Source of the DNA: FLUQ01 sp031551515
GTDB lineage: Bacteria; Desulfobacterota; Desulfovibrionia; Desulfovibrionales; Desulfovibrionaceae
Reading direction: 5' to 3'
NCBI GenBank assembly: GCA_031551515.1
Contig: JAVBNL010000036.1
Location: 1-64,000, forward strand
Length of the DNA: 64,000 bases
Shown here: in pieces, positions 7,333 through 16,052 of the stretch
Position numbering within the stretch: the stretch's first letter is position 1
How the letters are laid out: each line of letters begins with the position of its first letter
Position numbers and translations under genes: made by a program
Notes under the pieces: model-generated
Database searches by the model: none
What the model saw: the letters and a program-made list of their open reading frames with translations, nothing else
What the model was told of the DNA's origin: nothing

Positions 7333-8192
7333 AAACGGTCTTGCGGGCAGGCTGCAAGATCAACCTGTTTTTGATCATCACGGGCAGACGGTCTGACGGG
7401 TATCACACGCTTGAAAGTCTGTTCCTGCCCTTGCCCGAACCGTATGATCTGCTTGAGGTACAGGCGCATGACGGTGAAGGCCTGCTTTTCGCTTGCGACG
7501 ACGCGACCTTGGAAGCGCCCGGCAACACGGTGCGCAAAGCGTATGAGCGTTATGCCGCGGCCACGGGCTATGCGCCCTCTCTTTCGGTTTTTTTGCACAA
7601 GGGCATACCCTATGGCGCCGGTCTTGGCGGCGGCAGCGCCGATGCCGCTGTCTTTTTGCGCTACCTTAACGATCTGGCCGCGCGGCACGACGGTCGCTAT
7701 CTTGACAAAAAAGAATTGTGCGCCCTGGCGGCGGGCATCGGCGCGGACGTGCCCTTCTTTTTGTTGAATTCACCCGCCCTGGCCACAGGCATAGGCGAAG
7801 TGCTGCAGCCGGTGGAACGGCCTTTGCCAGGCTGGCACTTGGTGCTGGTCTGCCCGGATGTGCAGGTGAACACCGCCTGGGCATACCGGGCCTGGGATGA
7901 AAAAAATTCAAGCAATTCCCCTGCTGAAACCTTGACAAGCGCGGTCGATACGGATACTAACCCACTCGTCCACGGATGGCGTGTGGAAAACAGTTTTGAG
8001 CCAGTCGTATTCGCGGCATACCCGCAACTAAGTCAGATTGTTGCGCAATTCCGCACTTTGAATGCGACGGCCGTCGCCATGAGCGGCAGCGGTTCATCCC
8101 TGTTCGGTCTCTTTCAAACGGAAGAGGCGGCGCGGCGGGCGGTTACGGCCTTTCGCCACGGCGGGCAGCGGGTTTTTCATCATAATCTGTGA
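7329..8192 (+). CDS. ispE: 4-diphosphocytidyl-2-C-methyl-D-erythritol kinase
   Basis: IspE phosphorylates CDP-methylerythritol in the non-mevalonate isoprenoid pathway. The 287-residue GHMP kinase has the N-terminal RAGCKINLFLIITGRRSDGY with catalytic Lys10, the ATP-binding motif PYGAGLGGGSADAA (from residue 94), the ADVPFF signature and the C-terminal MSGSGSSLFGLF loop. Translation begins at a GTG whose last two bases open the hslV stop codon (GTGA), so the two are translationally coupled. Two tRNA-Gln genes follow within 6 bp and are likely processed from the same transcript. Confidence 0.95.
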   Translation: MKTVLRAGCKINLFLIITGRRSDGYHTLESLFLPLPEPYDLLEVQAHDGEGLLFACDDATLEAPGNTVRKAYERYAAATGYAPSLSVFLHKGIPYGAGLGGGSADAAVFLRYLNDLAARHDGRYLDKKELCALAAGIGADVPFFLLNSPALATGIGEVLQPVERPLPGWHLVLVCPDVQVNTAWAYRAWDEKNSSNSPAETLTSAVDTDTNPLVHGWRVENSFEPVVFAAYPQLSQIVAQFRTLNATAVAMSGSGSSLFGLFQTEEAARRAVTAFRHGGQRVFHHNL

Positions 8193-8197
8193 CGCGC

Positions 8198-8273
8198 TGG
8201 GGTGTCGCCAAGCTGGTAAGGCAATGGACTCTGACTCCATCATCCGAGGGTTCGAATCCTTCCGCCCCAGCCA
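8198..8273 (+). tRNA. tRNA-Gln(CTG)
   Basis: A 76-nt cloverleaf begins TGGGGTG, with anticodon stem ATGGA/TCCAT, loop CTCTGAC (anticodon CTG), T-arm AGGGTTCGAATCCTT and encoded CCA. It lies 6 bp after the ispE stop codon, with no promoter of its own visible. Confidence 0.95.
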
Positions 8274-8321
8274 ATCAGCATTCGCGTTTTTTGAAAGTCA
8301 GCAGTTGTTTTCCGGTCTCGT

Positions 8322-8397
8322 TGGGGTGTCGCCAAGTTGGTAAGGCAATGGGTTTTGGTCCCATCATCCGAGGGTTCGAATCCTTCCGCCCCAGCCA
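8322..8397 (+). tRNA. tRNA-Gln(TTG)
   Basis: A second glutamine tRNA, 48 bp after the first and nearly identical to it outside the anticodon stem. The loop TTTTGGT gives anticodon TTG. The D-loop, T-arm and acceptor match the first copy almost base for base, indicating a tandem duplication that then acquired different anticodon arms. CCA is encoded. Confidence 0.95.
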
Positions 8398-8513
8398 TTT
8401 TTTTGTAACGCGCCGCATGCGCCGGCTTTGCCAATCCGGACACTATGTACTATTCATCAGAGAAATTTCCGTATTGGCTGCCCCTATTACAACCCTCTCT
8501 CTCGGAAAATTCC

Positions 8514-9452
8514 ATGTATCGCGATCTCAAGATTATGGCGGGCACATCAAACCCTGCCCTCGCTACCGCAATCTGTGATCACCTCGGCTGCAGACTGACC
8601 CCCGTTTTGTGCGACACCTTCAGTGACGGAGAAATTCGCATTGAAATCGGCGACAACGTGCGGGGCGATGACGTGTTTATCGTGCAGTCGCTGTGCGCGC
8701 CCGTCAATTTCAACTTGATGCAGCTGTGCATTATGCTGGATGCGCTCAAGCGCGCTTCCGCCGGCCGCGTCACCGCGGTGGTGCCCTATTACGGCTACGC
8801 CAGGCAAGACCGCAAGGTCAGCGCCAGAACCCCCATTACAGCCAAACTGGTGGCGGATTTTCTGACGGTGGCCGGGGTGCACCGCCTGATGACGGTGGAT
8901 CTGCACGCCGGGCAGATTCAGGGCTTTTTCAACATTCCTGTGGACAACCTCTATGCCGCGCCGATCTTTTTGAATCATTTGAAGCAGATCGAAGGCGACG
9001 TCATCATCGTTTCCCCGGACGCGGGCGGGGTTGAACGGGCGAGAGCCTATGCCAAGCGCCTTAACGTGGGCCTTGCCATCATCGACAAACGCCGCGACAA
9101 GCCCAACCAGGCTTCCGCCATGCACGTCATCGGCGACGTGGCGGGCAAGGTGGCCATCGTGCTTGACGACATGATCGACACCGCCGGCACCATGGTCGCC
9201 GCCGGCGACGTGTTGTTGCAAAACGGCGCCAAAGAAGTCATGGCCTGCGCCACCCACCCGGTGCTTTCCGGCCCTGCCATTGAACGGATCAACAACTCCG
9301 CCTATACCCAGATTTTGGTTTCCGATACCATTCCGTTGGGCGACAAGGCGGCGGCCTGTTCCAAACTAAAGGTTGTGTCTATTGCCGGTCTTCTGGCAAA
9401 GGCGATTAATAACATTCATACTGAGTCCTCTGTCAGCGTGCTCTTTGTTTAA
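8514..9452 (+). CDS. prs: Ribose-phosphate pyrophosphokinase
   Basis: PRPP synthetase makes phosphoribosyl diphosphate from ribose 5-phosphate and ATP for nucleotide, histidine and tryptophan synthesis. The 312-residue protein has the ATP-binding YYGYARQDRK, the metal-binding DLHAGQIQGFF, the flexible-loop SPDAGGVERARA and the PRPP-binding VLDDMIDTAGT. The ATG at 8514 gives the family's normal N terminus (MYRDLKIMAGTSNPAL). rplY follows after 56 bp; the tRNA-prs-rplY-pth order is a common bacterial arrangement. Confidence 0.97.
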   Translation: MYRDLKIMAGTSNPALATAICDHLGCRLTPVLCDTFSDGEIRIEIGDNVRGDDVFIVQSLCAPVNFNLMQLCIMLDALKRASAGRVTAVVPYYGYARQDRKVSARTPITAKLVADFLTVAGVHRLMTVDLHAGQIQGFFNIPVDNLYAAPIFLNHLKQIEGDVIIVSPDAGGVERARAYAKRLNVGLAIIDKRRDKPNQASAMHVIGDVAGKVAIVLDDMIDTAGTMVAAGDVLLQNGAKEVMACATHPVLSGPAIERINNSAYTQILVSDTIPLGDKAAACSKLKVVSIAGLLAKAINNIHTESSVSVLFV

Positions 9453-9508
9453 GGGGCATCCGTCAGCAACGGCGCAAGTCATGGCTGAGGATCACGAAGG
9501 AGTTCTCC

Positions 9509-10126
9509 ATGTCCACCGCATTTACCACCCTGACCGTGCAGAAACGCACGACCACCGGCAAAGGCAGCAACCGCCGCCTGCGCGAACAAGGCATCATCCC
9601 CGCCGTATTTTACACCCCGGGCGGTGACAACATTCCCGTGCAGGTGGCTGAAGCGCCTCTGAAAAAAGTGTTCGAAACCCTCGGCCGCACTACGGTTTTC
9701 AACATTGAAATCGAAGACGGCGGTAAAAAGAGCACCTTCCCCGCCCTGATTTGGGATGTGGACTATTATCCGATCAAAAACCGCTTTCAGCACGTGGACT
9801 TTTTCGGCGTGGACCTGAACAAGGAACTGAAAGTGCGCGTGCCACTCGAGTTCTCCGGCACGGCCGTGGGCACCAAGCTGGGCGGCGTTCTGGAAACTTT
9901 CTTCGAATCCATCGACGTGTTCAGCAAACCCCTTTCTCTGCCGAGCAAAATCACCATCGATGTTACCCCCATCGAACTGGGGCAAAGCCTGCGGGTTGGC
10001 GATCTGAAGCTGCCTGACGGCGTTCGCGCGGCCACTGACGGTAACGTCACCTTGGTCAGCGTGCACACCCCCTCCAGTGCGGATGAATCCGCTGAAGGCA
10101 GTGCCAACGGGGCTGCCGCGTCTTAA
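9509..10126 (+). CDS. rplY: 50S ribosomal protein L25, CTC/TL5 long form
   Basis: This protein binds 5S rRNA in the large subunit. The 205-residue product has an N-terminal L25 domain (TLTVQKRTTTGKGSNRRLRE, YTPGGDNIPV, HVDFFGVDL) and the C-terminal beta domain of the general-stress CTC/TL5 form, followed by an Ala/Ser/Glu-rich tail. A GAAGGAG site precedes the ATG. It is the last gene before a strong terminator. Confidence 0.95.
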   Translation: MSTAFTTLTVQKRTTTGKGSNRRLREQGIIPAVFYTPGGDNIPVQVAEAPLKKVFETLGRTTVFNIEIEDGGKKSTFPALIWDVDYYPIKNRFQHVDFFGVDLNKELKVRVPLEFSGTAVGTKLGGVLETFFESIDVFSKPLSLPSKITIDVTPIELGQSLRVGDLKLPDGVRAATDGNVTLVSVHTPSSADESAEGSANGAAAS

Positions 10127-10148
10127 CCGCTCTATACCGCACCACAAC

Positions 10149-10187
10149 CGCACGGCCCTTGGCTTTTCAGGGGCCGTGCGGTATTTT
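10149..10187 (+). terminator. Terminator after rplY
   Basis: A perfect 10-bp stem (CGCACGGCCC / GGGCCGTGCG) with a 12-nt loop and a following TATTTT tract lies 22 bp after the rplY stop and just before pth. Confidence 0.8.
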
Positions 10188-10195
10188 GCACAGCT

Positions 10196-10795
10196 ATGAA
10201 TATCGCCGGTTTATTTTTAGGTTTGGGCAACCCCGGCCCGAGCTATGAGCATACCCGCCATAATTTCGGGTTTATGCTGGTGGATGCGTTGCTTGCCGCC
10301 TGCCGCGACGGCGGTGACGCCAGCCCCCTTTCCGGCGGCAAAGATCGTTACGCGGCCTGGAAGTGCCGCCTGCCCGGTTCGCGCGCTGTCTGGATAGCGG
10401 CCAAACCCTTGACATATATGAACAGAAGCGGCGAAGCCGCCGTGCACCTCTTGGGGTATTACCGCATTCCTCTCTCTTCGCTGTTCGTGGCTCATGATGA
10501 GCTGGACTTGCCGCTTGGCAGGATGCGCCTGAAGCTTGGTGGCGGCAATGCCGGGCACAACGGGCTGCGGTCCATTTGCGATTTAACGGGGTCTTCGGAT
10601 TTTTACCGCCTGCGCCTGGGCATAGGCAAACCGGCGGGCTATGATGCCGCCTCGTTTGTGCTCAATCGTTTTTCTTCAGAAGAAAGTAAAGTGCTTGAGG
10701 CAGTTTTGCCCGCCGCACTTGAGGGGTTCTTGCGTTTTGCAAACGGCGGTATGAAAGAAGCACAACAGTTCGTCAACGGTTTTACGCCGTCATAG
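10196..10795 (+). CDS. pth: Peptidyl-tRNA hydrolase
   Basis: Pth recycles peptidyl-tRNAs released during abortive translation. The 199-residue protein has the family motifs GLGNPGPSYEHTRHNFGF with catalytic His22, the substrate-binding Asn in KPLTYMNRSG, HDELDLPLG, and GGNAGHNGLRSI. Length is typical. It follows rplY directly although a terminator separates them, so pth may be expressed partly by read-through. Confidence 0.97.
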   Translation: MNIAGLFLGLGNPGPSYEHTRHNFGFMLVDALLAACRDGGDASPLSGGKDRYAAWKCRLPGSRAVWIAAKPLTYMNRSGEAAVHLLGYYRIPLSSLFVAHDELDLPLGRMRLKLGGGNAGHNGLRSICDLTGSSDFYRLRLGIGKPAGYDAASFVLNRFSSEESKVLEAVLPAALEGFLRFANGGMKEAQQFVNGFTPS

Positions 10796-10871
10796 CACGG
10801 CCGAAGCGGCCTGATTTTCTCCTCTTTTCGCCTTTTCATACCCGGCGTAGACGGGGCGGCCTCTTTTGCGT

Positions 10872-10895
10872 ATAGTTATAGTTCGTCATAACTAT
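10872..10895 (+). promoter_or_regulatory. Inverted repeat in the carD leader
   Basis: Two 8-bp arms, ATAGTTAT (10872-10879) and ATAACTAT (10888-10895), form a perfect inverted repeat 25 bp before the carD start. It could be an operator or the initially transcribed hairpin of carD. The sequence around it is AT-rich relative to its surroundings. Confidence 0.4.
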
Positions 10896-10920
10896 GCCCG
10901 CCAGAATTTAAGGAGTTTTC

Positions 10921-11439
10921 GTGTTCACCCCCAATCAACTCGTTGTATATCCCGCCCAAGGCGTGGGCAGGATGGAACGCGTCGAGCGCCGTGATATCGG
11001 CGGGGTCGGCATGGATCTCTATATCGTGCGCATTTTGGGCAACAACATGACCTTGATGGTTCCTGTCGCCACCGCGCATAACGTGGGTTTGCGCGCACTT
11101 TCAACCAAAAAGAAAGCCGAAGAGGTTCTTGAGTCGCTTAAAGACCGCAGCGGTTTTTCCGGCTATATCGGACAAAACTGGAACCGCCGCTACCGTGAGT
11201 ATTCAGAAAAACTTAAAAGCGGCGACTTGGCTGATGTTTGCCATGTGCTCAAAGAGCTGATTCTGATCAGCGGCGAAAAAGAACTGTCTTTTGGTGAGCG
11301 GCGCCTGCTAGAACAAGCCACCAGCCTTGTTTCCATGGAGCTGGCCTGCGTGCTTGACCGCGAACCGGACGCCGTGAAGGCTCTTTTGGAAAGCTTTTTC
11401 AGCGATGTCTTGCAGAAAGCTGAAAAAACCGAGCCCTGA
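10921..11439 (+). CDS. carD: CarD-family transcriptional regulator
   Basis: CarD/CdnL proteins bind the RNA polymerase beta subunit and stabilise open promoter complexes, notably at rRNA promoters. The 172-residue protein has the N-terminal RNAP-interaction Tudor-like domain (FTPNQLVVYPAQGVGRMERV, NNMTLMVPV) and a helical C-terminal DNA-binding domain including GFSGYIGQNWNRRYREYSEK and the KELILISGEKELSFGERRLL helices. It starts with GTG after an AAGGAG site. rho lies next on the same strand after a 231-bp leader. Confidence 0.9.
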   Translation: MFTPNQLVVYPAQGVGRMERVERRDIGGVGMDLYIVRILGNNMTLMVPVATAHNVGLRALSTKKKAEEVLESLKDRSGFSGYIGQNWNRRYREYSEKLKSGDLADVCHVLKELILISGEKELSFGERRLLEQATSLVSMELACVLDREPDAVKALLESFFSDVLQKAEKTEP

Positions 11440-11670
11440 ATCAAATAATTTTCTTGCCAAGAATCCGCAGGTACGGTAGGTAGCCATTGCTCGTCAGTAT
11501 GTCCGGCCGTGCCCTGTTGTTACGGTCAGACAAGTATATTTATCCCTGATTATGCATCCGTCTTTTTGTCGTCGATCCGGACGGCTTTTGTCCTTTGTTT
11601 GTGCAGTTGCCCCACCCCGGTCCATCCGGCGGTGACGGGATTGGCATTACCCTTTCACCCCTGCGAACTT
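11440..11670 (+). promoter_or_regulatory. Long C-rich leader of rho
   Basis: The 231 bp between carD and rho have no convincing gene. The second half is unusually pyrimidine- and C-rich (for example CCCCACCCCGGTCCATCC near 11610-11630) with little obvious secondary structure. This is the character expected of a Rho utilisation site, and rho genes are autogenously attenuated in several bacteria. No clear sigma-70 promoter stands out. Confidence 0.35.
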
Positions 11671-12981
11671 ATGCGGAAAAAAAAGACCCCCCCCACCCCT
11701 GTGGTCGATCCTCAGGAAGCCGACTCCGGTATGAATTTATCCGAACTTAAAGTAAAAAGCATGCTCGAGCTGATGGAGCTTGCCGAACAATACAACGTCG
11801 AAAACGCCAGCAACATGCGCAAGCAGGAACTTATTTTTGCCCTGCTGCAAAATTGCGCATCGCAAAACGGCGCTATCTTCGGCGACGGCGTGCTGGAAAT
11901 CCTGCCCGACGGCTTCGGTTTTTTGCGCTCTCCGCTGTGCAGTTACACCCCAGGCCCCGACGATATTTATGTCTCTCCTTCTCAAATACGGCGGTTTTGC
12001 CTGCGCAAGGGCGATGTGGTTTCCGGCCAAATTCGCCCGCCCAAAGAAGGCGAGCGCTATTTCGCCCTGCTGAAAGTCAACGAAATCGGCTTTGAATCAC
12101 CCGAGCACGCTAAAAACCTGGTGCTTTTCGACAACCTGACCCCGGTCTATCCCGACCGCAGGCTGGTTATGGAAAACGGCGGCAAAAATTTTTCCAGCCG
12201 GGTGATCGACATTATGTCTCCCATCGGCTGTGGCCAGCGCGGCCTTATCGTGGCCCCGCCCCGCACCGGCAAAACCATTCTTCTGCAAACGCTCGCCAAC
12301 TCCATCAACGCCAATAACCCGGACGTTTACCTGATCGTTCTTCTGATCGACGAACGGCCGGAAGAAGTGACGGATATGGAGCGCACCGTGCAAAAGGCGG
12401 AGGTTATTTCCTCTACCTTTGACGAACCGCCCACTCGTCACGTGCAGGTTTGCGAGATGGTGCTGGAAAAGGCCAAACGCCTGGTCGAGCGCAAACGGGA
12501 TGTGGTGATCCTGCTGGATTCCATCACCCGCCTGGGCCGCGCGTACAACGCCGTGACCCCTTCGTCGGGGCGCATTCTTTCCGGCGGCCTTGACGCCAAC
12601 GCCCTGCAGCGGCCCAAGCGCTTTTTCGGCGCGGCGCGCAATATCGAAGAAGGCGGCAGTTTGACCATCATCGCCACCGCGCTTATCGACACCGGCTCGC
12701 GCATGGACGAGGTGATCTTTGAAGAGTTCAAAGGCACCGGCAACATGGAAATTTATCTTGACCGCCACCTTTCGGAAAAGCGCGTGTTCCCGGCCATGGA
12801 TATCAACCGCACCGGTACCCGTAAAGAAGAACTGTTGCTGCCGGAAGACGTGCTCAACCGCGTCTGGATTTTGCGCAAGATACTCGCGCCCATGAGCCCC
12901 ATCGACAGTATGGAGTTCTTGCTGGACAAAATGCGCGGCACCAAGAGCAACAGCGAATTCCTCAATGTCATGAACAAATAA
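11671..12981 (+). CDS. rho: Transcription termination factor Rho
   Basis: Rho is the hexameric RNA helicase that ends transcription at C-rich unstructured RNA. The 436-residue protein has the N-terminal Rho-N helices (MNLSELKVKSMLELMELAEQ), the cold-shock-like RNA-binding domain (GVLEILPDGFGFLRS, DDIYVSPSQIRRF, GDVVSGQIRPPKEGERYFAL), Walker A VAPPRTGKT, Walker B DVVILLDSITRLGRAYN, and the Q-loop/R-loop region LSGGLDANALQRPKRFFGAA. The ATG at 11671 gives a basic N-terminal leader; the frame is open further upstream but lacks homology. Confidence 0.97.
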   Translation: MRKKKTPPTPVVDPQEADSGMNLSELKVKSMLELMELAEQYNVENASNMRKQELIFALLQNCASQNGAIFGDGVLEILPDGFGFLRSPLCSYTPGPDDIYVSPSQIRRFCLRKGDVVSGQIRPPKEGERYFALLKVNEIGFESPEHAKNLVLFDNLTPVYPDRRLVMENGGKNFSSRVIDIMSPIGCGQRGLIVAPPRTGKTILLQTLANSINANNPDVYLIVLLIDERPEEVTDMERTVQKAEVISSTFDEPPTRHVQVCEMVLEKAKRLVERKRDVVILLDSITRLGRAYNAVTPSSGRILSGGLDANALQRPKRFFGAARNIEEGGSLTIIATALIDTGSRMDEVIFEEFKGTGNMEIYLDRHLSEKRVFPAMDINRTGTRKEELLLPEDVLNRVWILRKILAPMSPIDSMEFLLDKMRGTKSNSEFLNVMNK

Positions 12982-12986
12982 GCCGG

Positions 12987-13043
12987 CCATGCCTGCAACA
13001 AGAAAGGCCGTCCTTTGGGCGGCCTTTCTTGTTGCAGGCATGG
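12987..13043. terminator. Terminator with a 24-bp perfect stem
   Basis: Arms 12987-13010 and 13020-13043 are exact complements around the nine-base loop TCCTTTGGG. It separates rho (+) from the converging diguanylate cyclase gene (-) and probably ends both. The inner half (AAGAAAGGCCG...CGGCCTTTCTT) alone has the form of a standard terminator with its own U-rich strand. Confidence 0.85.
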
Positions 13044-13051
13044 TATTTGGT

Positions 13052-14128
13052 TTACTTTTCAGGCGAGGTTACCAGCGTATAGCTGGGATCCGTTTCGGGG
13101 TTGAAGGCAACCGTGCGGTCGCGGCCGGCCTGTTTGGCGAAATAAAGCGCTTTATCCGCGCTGTCTATCAGGTTGTCTTCATAGGCGCCGCTCCACCCGC
13201 TCCAGGCGTTGGCCATGCCCGCGCTGATCGTGATGCGAAGCCCGTTTTCCACCACATTGCCGCAGGCATCGCGAATCAGGAAATTGAAATTTTTGACGGC
13301 CAGTCGGATTCTTTCCGCCAACTGAGGCAATTTCTTCGTACACGGGCCGCTTACGGCAACGACAAATTCCTCACCGCCATAGCGGGCGGCAAGCACGTCG
13401 CTTTCCGGAGCGCCCAGTTCCTGAATGCACCGGGTCAGTTGTTTGGCCACCACAATAAGCACCTGATCGCCTATTCTATGACCGTGCTCATCATTAAAAC
13501 GCTTGAAAAAATCAATGTCGAAAAGAGCCAGAGACACCGGCCGGCCCTCAGCGCGCCATGCGCCCACGGCGGAAGTGATGAAGGCGTCGAAAGCGCGGCG
13601 GTTGGCAATGCCGGTCAGGGGATCTTTGCTGGCCAGCGCTTCAAGAGAGCGCACGTCGTTTTCCAAAAGCGTTTTAACATCTTGAAATGCTTCACGTAAC
13701 TTTTCAACCAACGCCCGTTCATCCGTTTCACTCTCGACGCAGCTGATAGTGGTGTCTTCAAGTTTGACGATGTCGCCATACCGCGAAGACATCAAGTCTT
13801 TAAAGCTGGTGATGATGCCTGATGCTTCGCGCAGCAGGTCTTCTATTCTCCTTTTATACGGAGAGATGACAATATTACGATATTCCAATAATACCTTTTT
13901 AAGGTTCTTATCGGAATAATCTTTTTGCGAAAGGGTTGATGTAAGCAGGGTTTGAACTTCAGTTTTTTGAATATCGCTCAGATGAGTATAGTCTTTCATT
14001 TCTCTGAAATAGAGAAATAGCGATCTCCATTTTGAAGCCTGCGACACTCCCGCTTTATCAAACATGGAAAAAAGCGCGGCGTACGAAGAAGAAGATTCTT
14101 CTTTATGTTCTTCACGTATTTTTGACAT
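13052..14128 (-). CDS. Soluble diguanylate cyclase (GGDEF domain)
   Basis: The enzyme is predicted to make cyclic di-GMP from two GTP. The 358-residue protein has an N-terminal helical region (about 1-165) of unknown type with no membrane segment, then a GGDEF domain starting DPLTGIANRRAFDAF, with the metal-binding FDIDFFKRFND and active-site RYGGEEF. The usual RxxD inhibitory site five residues before the GGEEF is absent (PESDVLAARYGGEEF), so classic product inhibition is not expected. The gene is a single unit between two terminators. Confidence 0.9.
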   Translation of the reverse strand: MSKIREEHKEESSSSYAALFSMFDKAGVSQASKWRSLFLYFREMKDYTHLSDIQKTEVQTLLTSTLSQKDYSDKNLKKVLLEYRNIVISPYKRRIEDLLREASGIITSFKDLMSSRYGDIVKLEDTTISCVESETDERALVEKLREAFQDVKTLLENDVRSLEALASKDPLTGIANRRAFDAFITSAVGAWRAEGRPVSLALFDIDFFKRFNDEHGHRIGDQVLIVVAKQLTRCIQELGAPESDVLAARYGGEEFVVAVSGPCTKKLPQLAERIRLAVKNFNFLIRDACGNVVENGLRITISAGMANAWSGWSGAYEDNLIDSADKALYFAKQAGRDRTVAFNPETDPSYTLVTSPEK

Positions 14129-14227
14129 ACGGCATATTTTCTATGTTGAATGTTAATCTTTTGATGTTGAATACATCAAAATGAATATCTTGAAAAGGGC
14201 TTCGGACGTTCGGCCTGCAAAAGGCAA

Positions 14228-14258
14228 AAGCGGGCCACGAAAAAATCGTGACCCGCTT
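14228..14258 (-). terminator. Terminator of the macromolecular-synthesis operon
   Basis: A hairpin with arms AAGCGGG-CACGA and TCGTG-CCCGCTT, with one mismatch and a five-base loop, lies 22 bp after the rpoD stop and continues into T-rich sequence on the minus strand. Confidence 0.65.
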
Positions 14259-14279
14259 GCGAGCGTCCGGCGGCGTATT

Positions 14280-16052
14280 TCAGCTTTCGTAATACGAGCG
14301 CAAAGTCTGGCTGCGAACCGGATGACGCAGCTTGCGTAGCGCTTTTGCCTCGATCTGGCGGATACGTTCGCGGGTGACGTTGAACAGTTTCCCCACCTCT
14401 TCAAGCGTATGGTCGCTTTTTTCACCGATACCGAAGCGTTTGCGCAGCACCTGCTCCTCTCTTGGGGTCAGATCGGCCAGCACGGACGTGATCTGCTCGG
14501 AAAGCTTGGTGTTGACCACTTCTTCTGCCGGGGCCACAGCGCGTTTATCTTCGATGAAATCGCCGAGGCTGGAATCTTCTTCGTCGCCGATGGGCGTTTC
14601 AAGAGAAATGGGCTCTTTGGCGATTTTCAGCACCTTCTTCACCTTGTCGATGGGATAATCCATGCGATCGGCGATTTCTTCGGGCGTGGGATCGCGTCCC
14701 AATTCCTGCACCAGGTAACGGGAAATGCGGATAAGCTTGTTGATGGTCTCGATCATGTGCACGGGAATGCGGATGGTGCGGGCCTGGTCGGCAATGGCGC
14801 GGGTTATGGCCTGGCGTATCCACCAGGTGGCATAGGTCGAGAACTTGTACCCGCGCTGGTACTCAAACTTGTCCACAGCCTTCATCAAACCGATGTTGCC
14901 TTCCTGAATGAGGTCAAGGAACTGCAAGCCGCGGTTGGTGTACTTTTTCGCAATGGACACCACCAGCCGTAAGTTGGAGCGGATCAGCTCCTGTTTCGCC
15001 CGCATGGCCGCGATGTTGCCTCGTTTGATGCGCCAGAGAACTTCTTCAAGGTCGGGCGCATTGTGGCAGCATTTTTCTTGCAGCCGGGCCAGAATTTCAA
15101 CCTTGCCCAAAATCATTTCCTTGAACGAGAACAGCTCTTCGATGCTGAGCCCCAGGCGTTCGGCCAGAATGCCGGGGCTTTCTTCCCGTTCTTCCAGCTT
15201 GCGGAACAGCTCCATGATGTCAGCCTGGTTCTTGCCGGTGGAAAGAATGTAGGCCGACAGGTCGCGCTGACAGTTGTGCATCTGGCGCACATAGTCTTCG
15301 ACCGTTTCAATGATGCGGTCGATGAGCGTTTTTTCAAGCTTGATGTCGCGCAGGCGGGTGACCACGTCGTCTTTGTAGCTGACGATTTCTTTTTGCAGGG
15401 CGGTTACGCGGCGTTCAAGCGTGCAGCACTCATCCAGCCGTGAATACAGCTTGCGTTTCTTTTTGAAGGTGTTCTTGATTTCATCCAGCAGCAGGATAAC
15501 GCGCTGGCGCTGGTTCATTTCATCTTCGCTGGGGTCGTCTTCCTCAATGGTTTTAACCACGTCTTTGAGCTTGATGCGGTTGTGCTTGAGGTCTTCGCCC
15601 ACGCTGATGAGTTCTTCAACCGCCACCGGGACTTCGACCAGCGCGTACAGAACGTCCTGCTCGCCCAGCTCGATTTTTTTGGCGATCTGCACTTCGCCCT
15701 CGCGGTCAAGCAGGGGCACGGCGCCCATTTCACGCAAATACATACGCACGGGGTCCGTGCTGCGCGACGAATAGTCGGCGACGTCTTCATCTTCGACCAG
15801 GTCAAGATTCGGCTCCGGCACGGGATCTTCTTCCGGTTCTCCCGCTGAGACGCTGATCTTTTTGCCCTCTTTTTCAGAGTCAACGATCATAATGTCCAGC
15901 TGATCGAAGATACCGATGATCTCTTCGATCTGTTCCGGAGTGCTCACTTCCGAAGGCAACGCCTTGTTCACCTCGTCAAAAGTGAGAAAGCCCGCGCTTT
16001 TGCCTTTGGCGATCAATACTTTGATCTGTTGTATATCCTTAATGTTTCCCAT
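14280..16052 (-). CDS. rpoD: RNA polymerase primary sigma factor RpoD (sigma-70)
   Basis: This is the housekeeping sigma factor. The 590-residue protein shows region 1.1 (IKVLIAKGKSAGFLTFDEVN), region 1.2 (DPVRMYLREMGAVPLL), a non-conserved insertion, region 2 (NLRLVVSIAKKYTNRGLQFL and the -10 element reader YATWWIRQAITRAI), region 3, and region 4.2 (TLEEVGKLFNVTRERIRQIE). The start at MGNIKDIQQ has a GGAGGAAGC site. It overlaps the 3' end of dnaG by 14 bases and is the last gene of the rpsU-yqeY-mutS2-dnaG-rpoD operon. Confidence 0.98.
   Translation of the reverse strand: MGNIKDIQQIKVLIAKGKSAGFLTFDEVNKALPSEVSTPEQIEEIIGIFDQLDIMIVDSEKEGKKISVSAGEPEEDPVPEPNLDLVEDEDVADYSSRSTDPVRMYLREMGAVPLLDREGEVQIAKKIELGEQDVLYALVEVPVAVEELISVGEDLKHNRIKLKDVVKTIEEDDPSEDEMNQRQRVILLLDEIKNTFKKKRKLYSRLDECCTLERRVTALQKEIVSYKDDVVTRLRDIKLEKTLIDRIIETVEDYVRQMHNCQRDLSAYILSTGKNQADIMELFRKLEEREESPGILAERLGLSIEELFSFKEMILGKVEILARLQEKCCHNAPDLEEVLWRIKRGNIAAMRAKQELIRSNLRLVVSIAKKYTNRGLQFLDLIQEGNIGLMKAVDKFEYQRGYKFSTYATWWIRQAITRAIADQARTIRIPVHMIETINKLIRISRYLVQELGRDPTPEEIADRMDYPIDKVKKVLKIAKEPISLETPIGDEEDSSLGDFIEDKRAVAPAEEVVNTKLSEQITSVLADLTPREEQVLRKRFGIGEKSDHTLEEVGKLFNVTRERIRQIEAKALRKLRHPVRSQTLRSYYES

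Noticed and set aside
8198..8397. The two tRNA-Gln genes as an attachment-site duplication
   Set aside because: Both copies are complete, fold fully and have different anticodons, so they are an ordinary tandem pair.
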